NCBI RefSeq assembly: GCF_000400735.1
Contig: NZ_KE007366.1
Span: forward strand, 496,001-560,000
DNA length: 64,000 bases
Direction: 5' to 3'
Source of the DNA: Acinetobacter tandoii DSM 14970 = CIP 107469
GTDB taxonomy: Bacteria; Pseudomonadota; Gammaproteobacteria; Pseudomonadales; Moraxellaceae
The notes beneath the pieces are model-generated. The model was not told where the DNA came from, ran no database searches, and saw only the letters and a list, made by a program, of their open reading frames with translations. The translations under genes were made by a program, and so were the position numbers. This document shows, piece after piece, positions 40,207 to 49,537 of the stretch (its first letter is position 1; every line of letters begins with the position of its first letter).

Positions 40207-41466
40207 TTATGCTGCACTTAAATAACGTTCAATCGATAACCCATCAATGCTGATGTCTGGTTTATGGTTCATCACCAAGTCACTAATCAGCTTGCCTGAA
40301 CCACATGCCATGGTCCAACCTAAGGTGCCATGCCCTGTATTCAAGAACAGATTTTTGAAACGTGTTGCACCAATGATTGGCGTGCTGTCTGGCGTCATTG
40401 GGCGTAAGCCTGTCCAGAAAGTCGCATTTGGTAAATCACCGCCAGGGAATAAATCTTTGGTGACCATTTCTAGTGTGCCACGGCGGTCATCATTCAGCTT
40501 CAAGTTGAAACCACTTAGCTCTGCCATACCACCAACACGGATACGTTGATCAAAACGAGTAATCGCAATTTTGTAAGTTTCATCCAATACGGTTGATTGT
40601 GGTGCAAACGCAGGATCAATAATTGGCACTGTCAATGAATAGCCTTTGACTGGATAAACTGGTAGATGTAACTCAAGTGGTTTTAAGAAATCACGTGAAT
40701 AACTACCGAATGCCAACACATAACGGTCTGCGGTCAATACTTGACCATTTACCACCACACCTTTAATTTCATCGCCTTCAACCACTAAGCGCTCGACGTT
40801 CTGGTTAAACAAGAACTTCACACCGTTAGCTTTAGCAATATCTGCAAGTGAATTGGTGAACTTATAGCAATCACCCGTTTCATCATTTGGTAAATGTAAA
40901 CCACCGACCAATTTATCTTTGGCAAAGCCCAGTGCAGGTTCTACGCGAGCCAAGTCATCTTTCAATAACAACTCATGCGGTACACCACACTCTTTTAATA
41001 CTTGAATATCACGTTGTACTGCTTCTAATTGCGCTTCATTACGGAACACCTGTAATGTTCCTTTAGAACGGTTTTCATAGCTGATGCCTGTGTCTTTACG
41101 CAATTCGCGCAAACAATCACGGCTATATTCTGCTACACGGGTCATACGTTCTTTGTTGACTGCATAACTTTGCGCATTACAGTTTTTGAGCATTTGTGCC
41201 ATCCACTGTAACTGCCACATGCTACCATCCATGTTGATTGCTAATGGCGCATGATGCTGAAACATCCACTTGACCGCTTTAAATGGAATGCCAGGTGCGG
41301 CCCAAGGAGTCGAATACCCTGGCGAAATTTGCCCTGCATTACCAAAACTTGTTTCTTCTGCTGGACCTGATTGACGGTCCAATACAGTCACTTCTGCTCC
41401 CTGCTGCGCAAGATAATATGCACTTGCTACACCAATTACACCACTACCTAGAACAATTACGCGCAT
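40207..41466 (-). CDS. dadA: D-amino acid dehydrogenase DadA
   Basis: DadA is an FAD enzyme that oxidises D-alanine to pyruvate and ammonia, passing electrons to the respiratory chain. The 419-residue protein has the N-terminal dinucleotide fold [35 protein letters not shown], and the C-terminal [16 protein letters not shown] and [16 protein letters not shown] motifs. It is the first gene of the dad cluster and is divergent from an Lrp-type regulator, with a 140-bp shared regulatory gap. Confidence 0.95.
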   Translation of the reverse strand: MRVIVLGSGVIGVASAYYLAQQGAEVTVLDRQSGPAEETSFGNAGQISPGYSTPWAAPGIPFKAVKWMFQHHAPLAINMDGSMWQLQWMAQMLKNCNAQSYAVNKERMTRVAEYSRDCLRELRKDTGISYENRSKGTLQVFRNEAQLEAVQRDIQVLKECGVPHELLLKDDLARVEPALGFAKDKLVGGLHLPNDETGDCYKFTNSLADIAKANGVKFLFNQNVERLVVEGDEIKGVVVNGQVLTADRYVLAFGSYSRDFLKPLELHLPVYPVKGYSLTVPIIDPAFAPQSTVLDETYKIAITRFDQRIRVGGMAELSGFNLKLNDDRRGTLEMVTKDLFPGGDLPNATFWTGLRPMTPDSTPIIGATRFKNLFLNTGHGTLGWTMACGSGKLISDLVMNHKPDISIDGLSIERYLSAA

Positions 41467-41521
41467 TTCCTTTATCCCACTGCTTCACCAGTTTATTTAA
41501 CTAGTATATTTCTACATCAAT

Positions 41522-41577
41522 AGTGAATTTGACTGATTTAATAGGTATAGTTAAGAGATATTCATGAAATTTTCACT
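41522..41577. promoter_or_regulatory. Inverted repeat in the dadA–regulator gap
   Basis: AGTGAATTT (41522–41530) and AAATTTTCACT (41567–41577) form imperfect inverted arms in the AT-rich divergent gap. They are a candidate Lrp-type site; the match is modest. Confidence 0.35.
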
Positions 41578-41606
41578 AAAGAAAGGCAAAAAACAGAGAA
41601 AAGCTT

Positions 41607-42071
41607 ATGCGTAAATTAGACCGTGTAGATCGCCTGATTTTGGATATTCTGCAAATGGAAGGACGAATTGCGATTAGTGAATTGGCTTCTCGGGTCAATT
41701 TATCCACTACGCCTTGCTCTGAACGGGTCAAGCGACTGGAACGCGACGGCATTATCACGGGCTATCATGCACGGCTGAATCCTGCACTGGTTGACCGAAA
41801 CTTACTGGTGTTTTTAGAGATTAAACTCTCTGCCAAATCGGGAGATGTCTTTGACCAAGTCGCACGAGATTTGGTCGAAATTCCTGAGGTTTTGGAATGT
41901 CACTTAATTTCAGGCGAATTCGATTATCTGGTCAAAGCACGCTTAAAAGAGATGACTGCTTATCGCCGCTTATTAGGTGATTTATTGAAAAAACTCCCCT
42001 CATCTGCTTCATCGCATAGCTATATTGTGATGGAAGAAATTAAGGAAACTTTGTATTTAGATATGCGCTAA
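41607..42071 (+). CDS. Lrp/AsnC-family regulator of the dad cluster
   Basis: The 154-residue protein has an N-terminal helix-turn-helix (about residues 8–60, with ISELASRVNLSTTPCSERVKR) and a C-terminal RAM/AsnC ligand domain with the EVLECHLISGEFDYLVKAR motif. It most resembles Lrp/BkdR/DadR-type activators. It is divergent from dadA, which suggests it activates the dad genes in response to alanine; this is inferred from position. Confidence 0.92.
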   Translation: MRKLDRVDRLILDILQMEGRIAISELASRVNLSTTPCSERVKRLERDGIITGYHARLNPALVDRNLLVFLEIKLSAKSGDVFDQVARDLVEIPEVLECHLISGEFDYLVKARLKEMTAYRRLLGDLLKKLPSSASSHSYIVMEEIKETLYLDMR

Positions 42072-42167
42072 GGCTTGACTGAATTATGCTAATCTCATGC
42101 AGCTTTATTTTAGAAATCACTTATTTTTCTTAATTTTCATACCTTTCTCTTTGGGAATTTTTGCATC

Positions 42168-42911
42168 ATGTTGAATAAACTTATGTCGAGCTTAGGTCTA
42201 CAAGGCATTCAGGTAGACACTCGTATACACAACAGTCAATTACAAGCAGGTCAAGTCCTGAATGGAGAAGTCATTTTTACGGGTGCTTCTTCTAATAAAC
42301 ATATTAATGGCATCTATTTAAAATTAATGACCACAGCCGAAGTCGAATCGAATGACTCAGAATACAACACCAATTTGACGATTGCGGAATGGCATATTAG
42401 TGGTGCATTTGAATTACAAGCCAACCAGACCCACACCTTCCCGTTTTCAATTCAATTGCCGTTTGAAACACCTTTGACCGATCTGGCTTGCCACAGCAAT
42501 AAAACCCGTGTTTGGTTACATACTCATTTAGATGTCGATTGGGGACTCGATGCCACCGATAAAGACTATCTACAGATTACCCCGACACCTACTATGCACA
42601 GCTTTATTCAAGCCATGCAACAATGTGGTTTTCACTTGGTGACTGCCGATGTTGAAAAAGGTCAACTTCGTGGCAATGGGTTTTACTCGACCCTTGGCTG
42701 TTATCAAGAGTTAGAGTTTAAACCTGCGCAGTTTTTTAGTGGCATCAATGAAATTGAAGTGTCCTTTGTAGCAGAACAGCATCAAACTCACGTGTTATTA
42801 GAAGTAGATCGTAAATTTAGAGGGGATGGCTTTAAAAGTTTTAGCATTCCACATCAACATGCCAATCCTGCAGTTTTAGCCAATGAAATTCGTAGAACAT
42901 TAGGTATATAA
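42168..42911 (+). CDS. Spo0M-family (arrestin-like) protein
   Basis: The 247-residue protein resembles the sporulation-control protein Spo0M family, which has an arrestin-like beta-sandwich. Family-like segments are the opening LNKLMSSLGLQGIQVDT, the AGQVLNGEVIF strand, HTFPFSIQLPFETPL and VWLHTHLDVDWGLDATDKDYL. The organism does not sporulate, so the name reflects only homology. It is monocistronic, between the Lrp-type gene and a hairpin. Function is unknown. Confidence 0.85.
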   Translation: MLNKLMSSLGLQGIQVDTRIHNSQLQAGQVLNGEVIFTGASSNKHINGIYLKLMTTAEVESNDSEYNTNLTIAEWHISGAFELQANQTHTFPFSIQLPFETPLTDLACHSNKTRVWLHTHLDVDWGLDATDKDYLQITPTPTMHSFIQAMQQCGFHLVTADVEKGQLRGNGFYSTLGCYQELEFKPAQFFSGINEIEVSFVAEQHQTHVLLEVDRKFRGDGFKSFSIPHQHANPAVLANEIRRTLGI

Positions 42912-42915
42912 AACC

Positions 42916-42954
42916 AAGCACCTTACTTTTCAACAAGGGAAAGTGAGGTGCTTA
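42916..42954. terminator. Hairpin between the Spo0M-like and HAD genes
   Basis: AAGCACCTTACTTT pairs with AAAGTGAGGTGCTT (one T-G pair) across a 10-nt loop, between convergent genes. T-tracts are short. Confidence 0.65.
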
Positions 42955-42971
42955 AATGGATCAATGATTGA

Positions 42972-43616
42972 TTAAATCAGGTTCAACAAATCGGCAAAAC
43001 GTTGGATTCGAGCCTTGGGTTGAGCTGCATCAAGTTCAGCCATAGAGCCATAGCCATATTCCACGGCAATGGTTTCAATGCCATTGCTGCGTGCGCCGAA
43101 AATATCATGCTCACGGTCACCCACCATCAAACATTCTTCGGCTTGAAGCTGCTCTTGTTCTAAAATATAAGCAATTAACTCGCCTTTATTGGTTCGTTCA
43201 CCATTCAATTCACTGCCATAGGGATATTCAAAATACTCTAATAAATTAAAATGATCTAAAATCTGACGGGCATAAACTTCAGGTTTAGCAGTTGCCAAAA
43301 ATAAGCGATAACCTTTGTTTTTTAATGATGCTAAAGTTTGTGCCACATCTTCAAACACATGATTTTCAAATAAACCTGTGACCGAGAAACGCTCGCGATA
43401 ACCCAATAATGCTTGATCCGCCAATACATCATGAGGATCAACATTTAAAATTTTAGCCAAAGATGCTTTCAGTGGTGGACCAATAATCCAGTCAATATTC
43501 TCTGACTCAGGAATCGGGTGCCCCACTTTTGCCAAACCATACCGTGCAGAAGTGGTAATCCCGACTTTGGGATCTGTCAGTGTTCCATCTAAATCAATCA
43601 AGATATTCTTAATCAT
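42972..43616 (-). CDS. HAD-family phosphatase (Gph-like)
   Basis: This haloacid dehalogenase superfamily phosphatase of 214 residues has motif I IDLDGTLTD at the N terminus, motif II in LFLATAKP, and motif III/IV GDREHDIFGA near residue 170. The cap with a helical bundle follows the phosphoglycolate phosphatase/PgmB pattern. The ATG at 43616 (MIKNILIDLDG) is chosen; a longer frame to 43700 runs over the thiD start region. The substrate is unknown. It is divergent from thiD. Confidence 0.88.
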   Translation of the reverse strand: MIKNILIDLDGTLTDPKVGITTSARYGLAKVGHPIPESENIDWIIGPPLKASLAKILNVDPHDVLADQALLGYRERFSVTGLFENHVFEDVAQTLASLKNKGYRLFLATAKPEVYARQILDHFNLLEYFEYPYGSELNGERTNKGELIAYILEQEQLQAEECLMVGDREHDIFGARSNGIETIAVEYGYGSMAELDAAQPKARIQRFADLLNLI

Positions 43617-43683
43617 TGTCCAACCCAATAAATTACGCTCGAGACTTCGCTCAAAGTTGCCTATACTATCGCAAATCTCATGA

Positions 43684-44466
<783 letters not shown>

Positions 44467-44486
44467 ATTTTCGCTTTCATTTATAA

Positions 44487-44517
44487 AACCCACAGCTCTT
44501 GCTTGAACTGTGGGTTT
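44487..44517. terminator. Terminator between thiD and the NERD gene
   Basis: AAACCCACAG/CTGTGGGTTT with an 11-nt loop is followed by ATTTTTATT, between convergent genes. Confidence 0.82.
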
Positions 44518-44521
44518 ATTT

Positions 44522-45175
44522 TTATTCACTGTGTTTGAGCTTTAAATTCTCAACATGTTGACGATTGGTTTTCCACGACTTTTCCAGTACTTCTTTTTCA
44601 ATCCGTAATTGAATCCGCTTCAACTTCATCGGTGGAATCATCACCTCCTGAAAAGTTTTCACGTAATCCGTCCAAGCTGCTCCACGAAACACATTCTGAG
44701 GCATTTGCGTTTTAAACTCGCAGTCAGGCATAAATACGATTAAAGAATGAATAAACTGAGGCTCAACAATATCGGACAAAATATCTTCCAATACCTTTTG
44801 ATGTTTATAGTTTTGATATAATGGATTTTGAAACTTAAAACTCTTTTTATAAATTTTCTGTGTCCATGTTTTTTGATGCTGATTACCAAAAATCCAGCCT
44901 TTATAATTTTTAGTTTCAATCACAAAAATACCAAAAGAGCTCAGTAGAATATGATCAATTTGTGTGGTCTGGTTCTGTTCATCTGGTAAGGTGCAATCGT
45001 TGAGTAAGGTATAACTGTCTTGATCTAAATAAAGTTTGACATGAGTTGCAACCGCAAACTCGCCCATTTTTCCTTTTAGGAAGGGTTTAAATGCCTTAAA
45101 TAGCACAACGGCAATGAATAGTAATAAAATCCACCAAAATGTGGACGACAGCAGTGCAAAAATCTGTGCAATCAT
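44522..45175 (-). CDS. NERD domain membrane-anchored protein
   Basis: The 217-residue protein begins with one hydrophobic helix (about residues 8–28) followed by a nuclease-related domain. Supporting motifs are KGKMGEFAV, QIDHILLSSFGIFVIETKNYKG (the D...ExK-type core) and WIFG. NERD domains are predicted nucleases or DNA-processing modules whose function is mostly unknown. Residues ~130–217 are a basic helical tail. Topology suggests a cytoplasmic domain anchored to the inner membrane. It stands alone, 35 nt after the ogt stop. Confidence 0.82.
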   Translation of the reverse strand: MIAQIFALLSSTFWWILLLFIAVVLFKAFKPFLKGKMGEFAVATHVKLYLDQDSYTLLNDCTLPDEQNQTTQIDHILLSSFGIFVIETKNYKGWIFGNQHQKTWTQKIYKKSFKFQNPLYQNYKHQKVLEDILSDIVEPQFIHSLIVFMPDCEFKTQMPQNVFRGAAWTDYVKTFQEVMIPPMKLKRIQLRIEKEVLEKSWKTNRQHVENLKLKHSE

Positions 45176-45210
45176 TTTACTTAAAATTATAAAGAACTTA
45201 GTTTTTCAGT

Positions 45211-45693
45211 TTATTTCAGTTGTTCAATTTTTAAAAGAATCTCTTTATTGCTCAACCCACCTGCAAAACCCACCAATTTACCGCTTGAACCAATCACCCG
45301 ATGGCACGGCGCAATAATAGAAATTGGATTTTTACCATTGGCTGCTCCCACGGCACGTACCGCTTTGGGATTGCCCAATTGTTCTGCAATGTCTTTATAA
45401 CTGCGGGTTTCACCAAAGGGAATATTCAACAAAGCTTGCCAAACCTGCTTTTGAAATTCTGTTCCTTCAAAATCTAAAGGCAAATCAAACTGCTGACGTG
45501 TGCCTGCAAAATATTGCATGAGCTGCTGTTGTGTTTGCAGCAAGATTGGATGATCGGGCTGTTCGACCAATTCGGCCAATCGCACGCGTTTAGGATTTTC
45601 ATTTTCCCAGAGTACCGCAACCAGCGCGGTATCATGCGCAACTAATTTTAACTGTCCAACAGGAGAAGCCATATACATAAATGCAAGTTTCAT
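45211..45693 (-). CDS. ogt: Methylated-DNA–protein-cysteine methyltransferase
   Basis: This suicide repair enzyme removes O6-alkyl groups from guanine. The 160-residue single-domain form has the acceptor C130 in APCHRVIG, the helix-turn-helix QKQVWQALLNIPFGETRSY, the arginine finger region KAVRAVGAANGKNP, and a C-terminal GFAGGLSNKEILL. No AdaA domain is fused, so Ogt is favoured over Ada. It lies 40 nt downstream of gdx on the same strand. Confidence 0.93.
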   Translation of the reverse strand: MKLAFMYMASPVGQLKLVAHDTALVAVLWENENPKRVRLAELVEQPDHPILLQTQQQLMQYFAGTRQQFDLPLDFEGTEFQKQVWQALLNIPFGETRSYKDIAEQLGNPKAVRAVGAANGKNPISIIAPCHRVIGSSGKLVGFAGGLSNKEILLKIEQLK

Positions 45694-45733
45694 TGTCTGC
45701 TCCTGCGATATTGAGAAATAAAAATAAGACTGA

Positions 45734-46051
45734 TTATGAAGATGAAAGCTTCATTAATACAAGCCCTGAAATAATTAAGATGGCGGCAAGCATCCGCATA
45801 GCTGTCGCAGGCTCACCTAAAATAAAAATACCCACCAAAAAGGAACCGATTGCACCTATTCCCGTCCAAATCGTATATGCTGTACCCAAGGGTAAAGTGC
45901 GCATCGCATATGCCAATAAAGCAAAGCTTAAGATCATAAAAATTAGGGTGATAATACTCGGACCTATTCGGGTAAAGCCTTCTGACAGCTTCATGGAATA
46001 TGCCCATACGATTTCAAAAATACCCGCAAAAATAAGTACAATCCAAGCCAT
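45734..46051 (-). CDS. sugE: SMR-family guanidinium exporter Gdx (SugE)
   Basis: This four-helix small multidrug resistance protein exports guanidinium in exchange for protons, working as an antiparallel dimer. The 105 residues start MAWIVLIFAGIFEIVWAYSMK with the essential acidic residue at E13. The GTAYTIWTGIGAIGSF segment of helix 3 separates Gdx from EmrE types. The ATG at 46051 follows a GGAGG box by about 6 nt; the longer frame starts at TTG inside that box. A guanidine-II-like riboswitch in the leader strongly supports the guanidinium role. Confidence 0.92.
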   Translation of the reverse strand: MAWIVLIFAGIFEIVWAYSMKLSEGFTRIGPSIITLIFMILSFALLAYAMRTLPLGTAYTIWTGIGAIGSFLVGIFILGEPATAMRMLAAILIISGLVLMKLSSS

Positions 46052-46077
46052 GGCGACCTCCAAATTTAAATCAAAAA

Positions 46078-46147
46078 TCAGGTCGTCCTGAGGAATTTTC
46101 TTGGTGCATCTTTAAAGTTTAAGCACCAAGGGAGGTCGTTCCTCCTT
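46078..46147 (-). ncRNA. Probable guanidine-II (mini-ykkC) riboswitch
   Basis: Read on the minus strand, a GGAGG–AACGA–CCTCC hairpin (46131–46145) and a perfect TCAGG–ACGA–CCTGA hairpin (46078–46091) flank a linker. The paired hairpins with ACGA loops are the hallmark of guanidine-II. The linker contains its own 8-bp stem (CTTGGTGC/GCACCAAG, 46100–46130). The CCTCC arm is complementary to the GGAGG ribosome-binding site of sugE, suggesting translational control. The class is known; the assignment here rests on motif and context. Confidence 0.82.
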
Positions 46148-46160
46148 ATAATTACGCTCA

Positions 46161-46166
46161 ATTATA
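46161..46166 (-). promoter_or_regulatory. Promoter -10 box for the riboswitch–sugE transcript
   Basis: A perfect TATAAT on the minus strand lies about 14 nt upstream of the first riboswitch hairpin, so transcription would begin almost at the aptamer. The -35 hexamer is poor. Confidence 0.55.
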
Positions 46167-46229
46167 CTCAATACTGCGCTTTTATGGTGCGAAACTACAA
46201 TGCAATAACATTAAATACACCTATAAAAA

Positions 46230-46264
46230 ATAAGGCTTTAAAACCGAAGTTTTAAAGCCTTATG
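46230..46264 (-). terminator. Terminator after copB
   Basis: A 15-bp stem ATAAGGCTTTAAAAC/GTTTTAAAGCCTTAT with a 4-nt loop runs into a T-run on the minus strand. Confidence 0.9.
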
Positions 46265-46303
46265 AATATATTAAACTGAATAAAATGTGAGTAAACTCAG
46301 ATC

Positions 46304-47311
46304 TTAGAACTTGAAACGAATGCCTGCACCATAAAGCCAGCCTTTTTCAGAGCCACTCTCGGCCTGCCAAGGTGTAGCATCGTTACCTTTTGAATATTCA
46401 TACGCAATGTCGATATAAGGCATCACCCTTTTATTCATTTCATAACGCGTTTCCAAACCTGCTGTGACACCACTCAAGCCTGTTTTTTTGGCATATTTAG
46501 AATCATCACTAAACACAAGTTCTACATCTAAATAGGGTTTAAAAATCAGCTTTTGTGTCAGCAACAAATCTCGCTCTGTTTCGAGACTAAAGCCTGAATA
46601 ATGATCTTCACCTGCATATAGATAGGCATCTGTTTCAAAGAAATACGGCGCCAAACCATGTAAACCAATTACGGCATCCCATTTTTCTTCCGTATCTTTA
46701 CGATGCTGATCTAACTCGACTTTTTCGACACGGTAACGTGTACCCATTTGCACATCCCAAAAGTCTGAAATCATTCGACTATAAAGTGCCTTCACCTCAT
46801 ATTCGGCCGCATGTGATTCCTGCTTATCTAAGTGAGCTTTAATAAAAAGCTTATTTTCATCTGTACCAATGCGGGTTTCAAACTCAGATTTTAAAGTGCC
46901 TGTTCCCCCTTCATCAATCAACCACTTATTATCAAAAGTATTGACCATATAAACCTGTGCACCGTGTTCTGCACGATGATCATGCTCTGAGTGTTTGTTT
47001 TTAGATGGTTCTACCCCCACCTGAGTTGGTTGGTACTGTGGATAATCGGCTGATGGTGACGCATGTATTGGTTTGACCGAATCAGTAGCTGAACTCATGC
47101 TACTTGATGCCATGGGTTGCATACTGGAATGATCCATATTCTGCATCTCATGCATCATTTCAGAATGATCCATCTCAGCTTGCTGAACCTGTGATTCGCT
47201 TTGCTGTTGATGCACGGTATGGTCTTGCTGTGCTTGCGCTAAAGTCAATTGACTCAGCAACAACAAAGAACCTGCCAGAACAGTCTGTGGAAATAAATTA
47301 ATGCTGCGCAT
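46304..47311 (-). CDS. copB: Copper resistance outer-membrane protein CopB
   Basis: CopB is an outer-membrane beta-barrel that works with CopA in periplasmic copper resistance. The 335-residue protein has a Sec signal ending in AQA, and a His/Met-rich segment (about residues 45–75, with MDHSEM and MDHSSM motifs). A C-terminal barrel (about 110–335) carries the DNKLFIKAHLDK, MGTRYRVEK and ETRYEMNKRVMPYIDIAYEYS segments and ends in Phe. Its first 14 bases overlap the preceding 99-codon ORF. Confidence 0.92.
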   Translation of the reverse strand: MRSINLFPQTVLAGSLLLLSQLTLAQAQQDHTVHQQQSESQVQQAEMDHSEMMHEMQNMDHSSMQPMASSSMSSATDSVKPIHASPSADYPQYQPTQVGVEPSKNKHSEHDHRAEHGAQVYMVNTFDNKWLIDEGGTGTLKSEFETRIGTDENKLFIKAHLDKQESHAAEYEVKALYSRMISDFWDVQMGTRYRVEKVELDQHRKDTEEKWDAVIGLHGLAPYFFETDAYLYAGEDHYSGFSLETERDLLLTQKLIFKPYLDVELVFSDDSKYAKKTGLSGVTAGLETRYEMNKRVMPYIDIAYEYSKGNDATPWQAESGSEKGWLYGAGIRFKF

Positions 47312-47597
47312 TTTGATCGCCCTGCTGTTCAGTGTTGGCTTGTTTCTTTTGAGTATCGCGAGATTGTTTTTGTGCAGATGGTTCGCTCGAGCTAACGGGC
47401 ATTGTCATCTGCTGCATATTGGAATGATCCATATTGTGCATCTGATGTTGCATTTGAGAGTGATCCATCTGATGATCTTCTGATTCAGTCATGGACTGAT
47501 GTGCAGTATGTACCTGTTGTTCCTGTGCAAAAGCCACTTGGCCCAATAATAATGAACTAAGGAGAACCATTTTCGGCAATAAATTAGTGATGTGCAT
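47298..47597 (-). CDS. Small periplasmic Met/His-rich protein between copA and copB
   Basis: The 99-residue ORF has a Sec signal (ending AFAQ) and MDHSQM/MDHSNM metal-binding motifs. It resembles the N terminus of CopB: both open with a similar leader, then QQ-H-T-H and MDHS-x-M runs. Its C-terminal tail [11 protein letters not shown] resembles the end of CopA ([11 protein letters not shown]). It overlaps copA by 14 bases and copB by 14 bases. It therefore looks like a duplicated copA-end/copB-start junction kept as a short copper-binding protein. Expression is not known. Confidence 0.75.
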   Translation of the reverse strand: MHITNLLPKMVLLSSLLLGQVAFAQEQQVHTAHQSMTESEDHQMDHSQMQHQMHNMDHSNMQQMTMPVSSSEPSAQKQSRDTQKKQANTEQQGDQNAQH

Positions 47598-49488
47598 GTT
47601 GCTCTCCTTGTTGTTCTGTACTTGAATTTTCGGCTTTAGCTTGGCTCGCTTTGGATATCGGTGTGGTCGATACTTTCCCGTCTGTCACATTGGCAACAAT
47701 CAATTTATTCATCATGCCTGCACCCATGTGATACAGCAAATGACAGTGAATCGCCCATTCACCGAGCTCATCCGCAGTTAATAATGCCGTCACAGTTTTT
47801 GCAGGTGGAACCACAATGGTATGTTTATTTGGCATATCAACTGCTGCTTGCCCATTTTCTAATTGCATAAACATGCCATGTAAATGCATCGGGTGCGCCA
47901 TCATGCTGTCATTAATAAATTTAATGCGAATACGTTCGCCATACTTCACTTTCAGTGGCTCAGCATCACTAAACTTTTTCCCGTTGATGGTCCATATATA
48001 GCGTTCCATGGTGCCGCCTAAACGAATCACCAGTTCACTACTGGCTTCACGGGTATCTGGTTGTGGGGTTAATGATTTTAAATCATGATATTGCAAGGCC
48101 TTATCACCTGCTGGCGTAGAAGCATTTGCCCAACCTTCAACCACAGTATTCTTCGGAGTCGATGTCATCTGTTGATGCTGTGAATGATCCATACCTTGCA
48201 TCTCTGCTTGGTTCATCTTCGAATGATCCATACCCTGCATCTCAGCATGATTCATCTTCGAGTGATCCATGCCTTGCATCTCAGCATGATTCATTTTCGA
48301 GTGATCCATACCTTGCATTTCTGCATGATTCATCGTTGACTGATCCATGTCTTGCATTTCTGCTTGGTTCATCGTTGAATGATCCATACTAGAAGATTGA
48401 TCACCACTGCCATGTCCCATATCTGCCATATTCAACAAGGCACGCGGTCGAGCTTGTGGCATCTGCATAGCTGGCTTCACAGGAGCTAGTTCATTCTGCA
48501 AAGTGGCACTGGCAAAACCAGAACGATCAATAGATTCTGCTTCAATCTGATAATTCGCTTGTTTTGGCTCAACAATTACATCGTAGGTTTCCGCCGTTCC
48601 AATCCGAAATTCATCGACATTCACTGGCTGAACAGGTTGACCATCCGCACTGACAACTGTCATTTTTAAATTTGGAATCCGCACATCAAAAAAAGACATG
48701 GCAGAAGCATTAATGAAGCGTAAACGGACTTTTTCATTCGGCTTAAACAGCCCAGTCCAGTTTTGTTCAGGCGTTTTACCATTGACCAGAAAGGTATAAC
48801 CCGTCACATCGGACAGATCTGTTTTCAGCATCCGCATCTGGTTCCACATGGAACGGTCAGACCATGTAGCTTTGAGTCCATCACGCTGAACTTGTTGCCA
48901 AACACTACGCAAAGTTTCACGTTGGTTCTGATAATATTCAGCGGAGATTTTTAAGTTCTTTTGGATTTGATCGCTTTTTTGTTCATGAAAATCTGACAAC
49001 ATGACCACATAATCACGTTCAGCTTTTTCATGTGCTGCTAAAGGCTGTTTATTTTTCGGATAAATGACCAAAGCGCCATATAAACCATCTTGTTCCTGCC
49101 CTTTGGAATGAGCGTGATACCAATAAGTCCCATTTTGGCGAACCTTAAAACGGTACACAAAATCTTCATTGGGTTTAATGCCTTTAAACCCATTAAAACC
49201 AGGCACACCATCCATCAAACCTGGCAACAATAAACCATGCCAATGTAAAGATGAATCCTGATTTTTTAAATTGTTATGTACGTGAATAACCGCATCGTCA
49301 CCTTCTTCAAATTCAAGCAAGGGTGCGGGAAACTGACCATTCACGATAATACGTTTTAGTGGCTTACCTGTTACATTGACCATCCCTTCATCAATGGTCA
49401 AATGATATTCCTTGGCTGCGGCAAGGGTCCATGATGATGAAAATACACATAGCCCAATCAAGAGGCTTTGACGAAATAAAATAGACAT
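47584..49488 (-). CDS. copA: Multicopper oxidase CopA
   Basis: CopA is a periplasmic multicopper oxidase that sequesters copper and oxidises Cu(I). The 634-residue protein has the copper-site motifs [27 protein letters not shown] and [17 protein letters not shown] 74-residue Met/His repeat region (residues ~368–441) binds copper. The N-terminal signal is a plain hydrophobic Sec-like sequence, without the twin-arginine motif usual for CopA/PcoA. It is followed by a 99-residue ORF and copB, each overlapping its neighbour by 14 bases. Confidence 0.94.
   Translation of the reverse strand: MSILFRQSLLIGLCVFSSSWTLAAAKEYHLTIDEGMVNVTGKPLKRIIVNGQFPAPLLEFEEGDDAVIHVHNNLKNQDSSLHWHGLLLPGLMDGVPGFNGFKGIKPNEDFVYRFKVRQNGTYWYHAHSKGQEQDGLYGALVIYPKNKQPLAAHEKAERDYVVMLSDFHEQKSDQIQKNLKISAEYYQNQRETLRSVWQQVQRDGLKATWSDRSMWNQMRMLKTDLSDVTGYTFLVNGKTPEQNWTGLFKPNEKVRLRFINASAMSFFDVRIPNLKMTVVSADGQPVQPVNVDEFRIGTAETYDVIVEPKQANYQIEAESIDRSGFASATLQNELAPVKPAMQMPQARPRALLNMADMGHGSGDQSSSMDHSTMNQAEMQDMDQSTMNHAEMQGMDHSKMNHAEMQGMDHSKMNHAEMQGMDHSKMNQAEMQGMDHSQHQQMTSTPKNTVVEGWANASTPAGDKALQYHDLKSLTPQPDTREASSELVIRLGGTMERYIWTINGKKFSDAEPLKVKYGERIRIKFINDSMMAHPMHLHGMFMQLENGQAAVDMPNKHTIVVPPAKTVTALLTADELGEWAIHCHLLYHMGAGMMNKLIVANVTDGKVSTTPISKASQAKAENSSTEQQGEQHAHH
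48166..48387 (-). repeat. copA: Tandem 39-bp repeat encoding MDHSxMNxAEMQx in CopA
   Basis: Five 13-residue units of MDHS(K/T)MN(H/Q)AEMQ(G/D) plus a partial sixth unit (MDHSQHQQM) give 74 codons. The unit is Met/His/Asp-rich and is expected to bind copper. Adjacent copies are nearly identical in the middle of the array, which points to recent expansion. Confidence 0.9.
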
Positions 49489-49537
49489 GACTTAACCTTT
49501 ATTCGAAATTAATAAAAATTCTGCTTTCTGAATAAAG

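Noticed and set aside
45681..46091. 136-codon plus-strand ORF across sugE
   Set aside because: It is antisense to a clear SMR gene and its riboswitch and follows its codon pattern, so it is a shadow.
48126..48392. Plus-strand repetitive ORF (SSSDPYLA-like units)
   Set aside because: It is the antisense shadow of the 39-bp repeats in copA.
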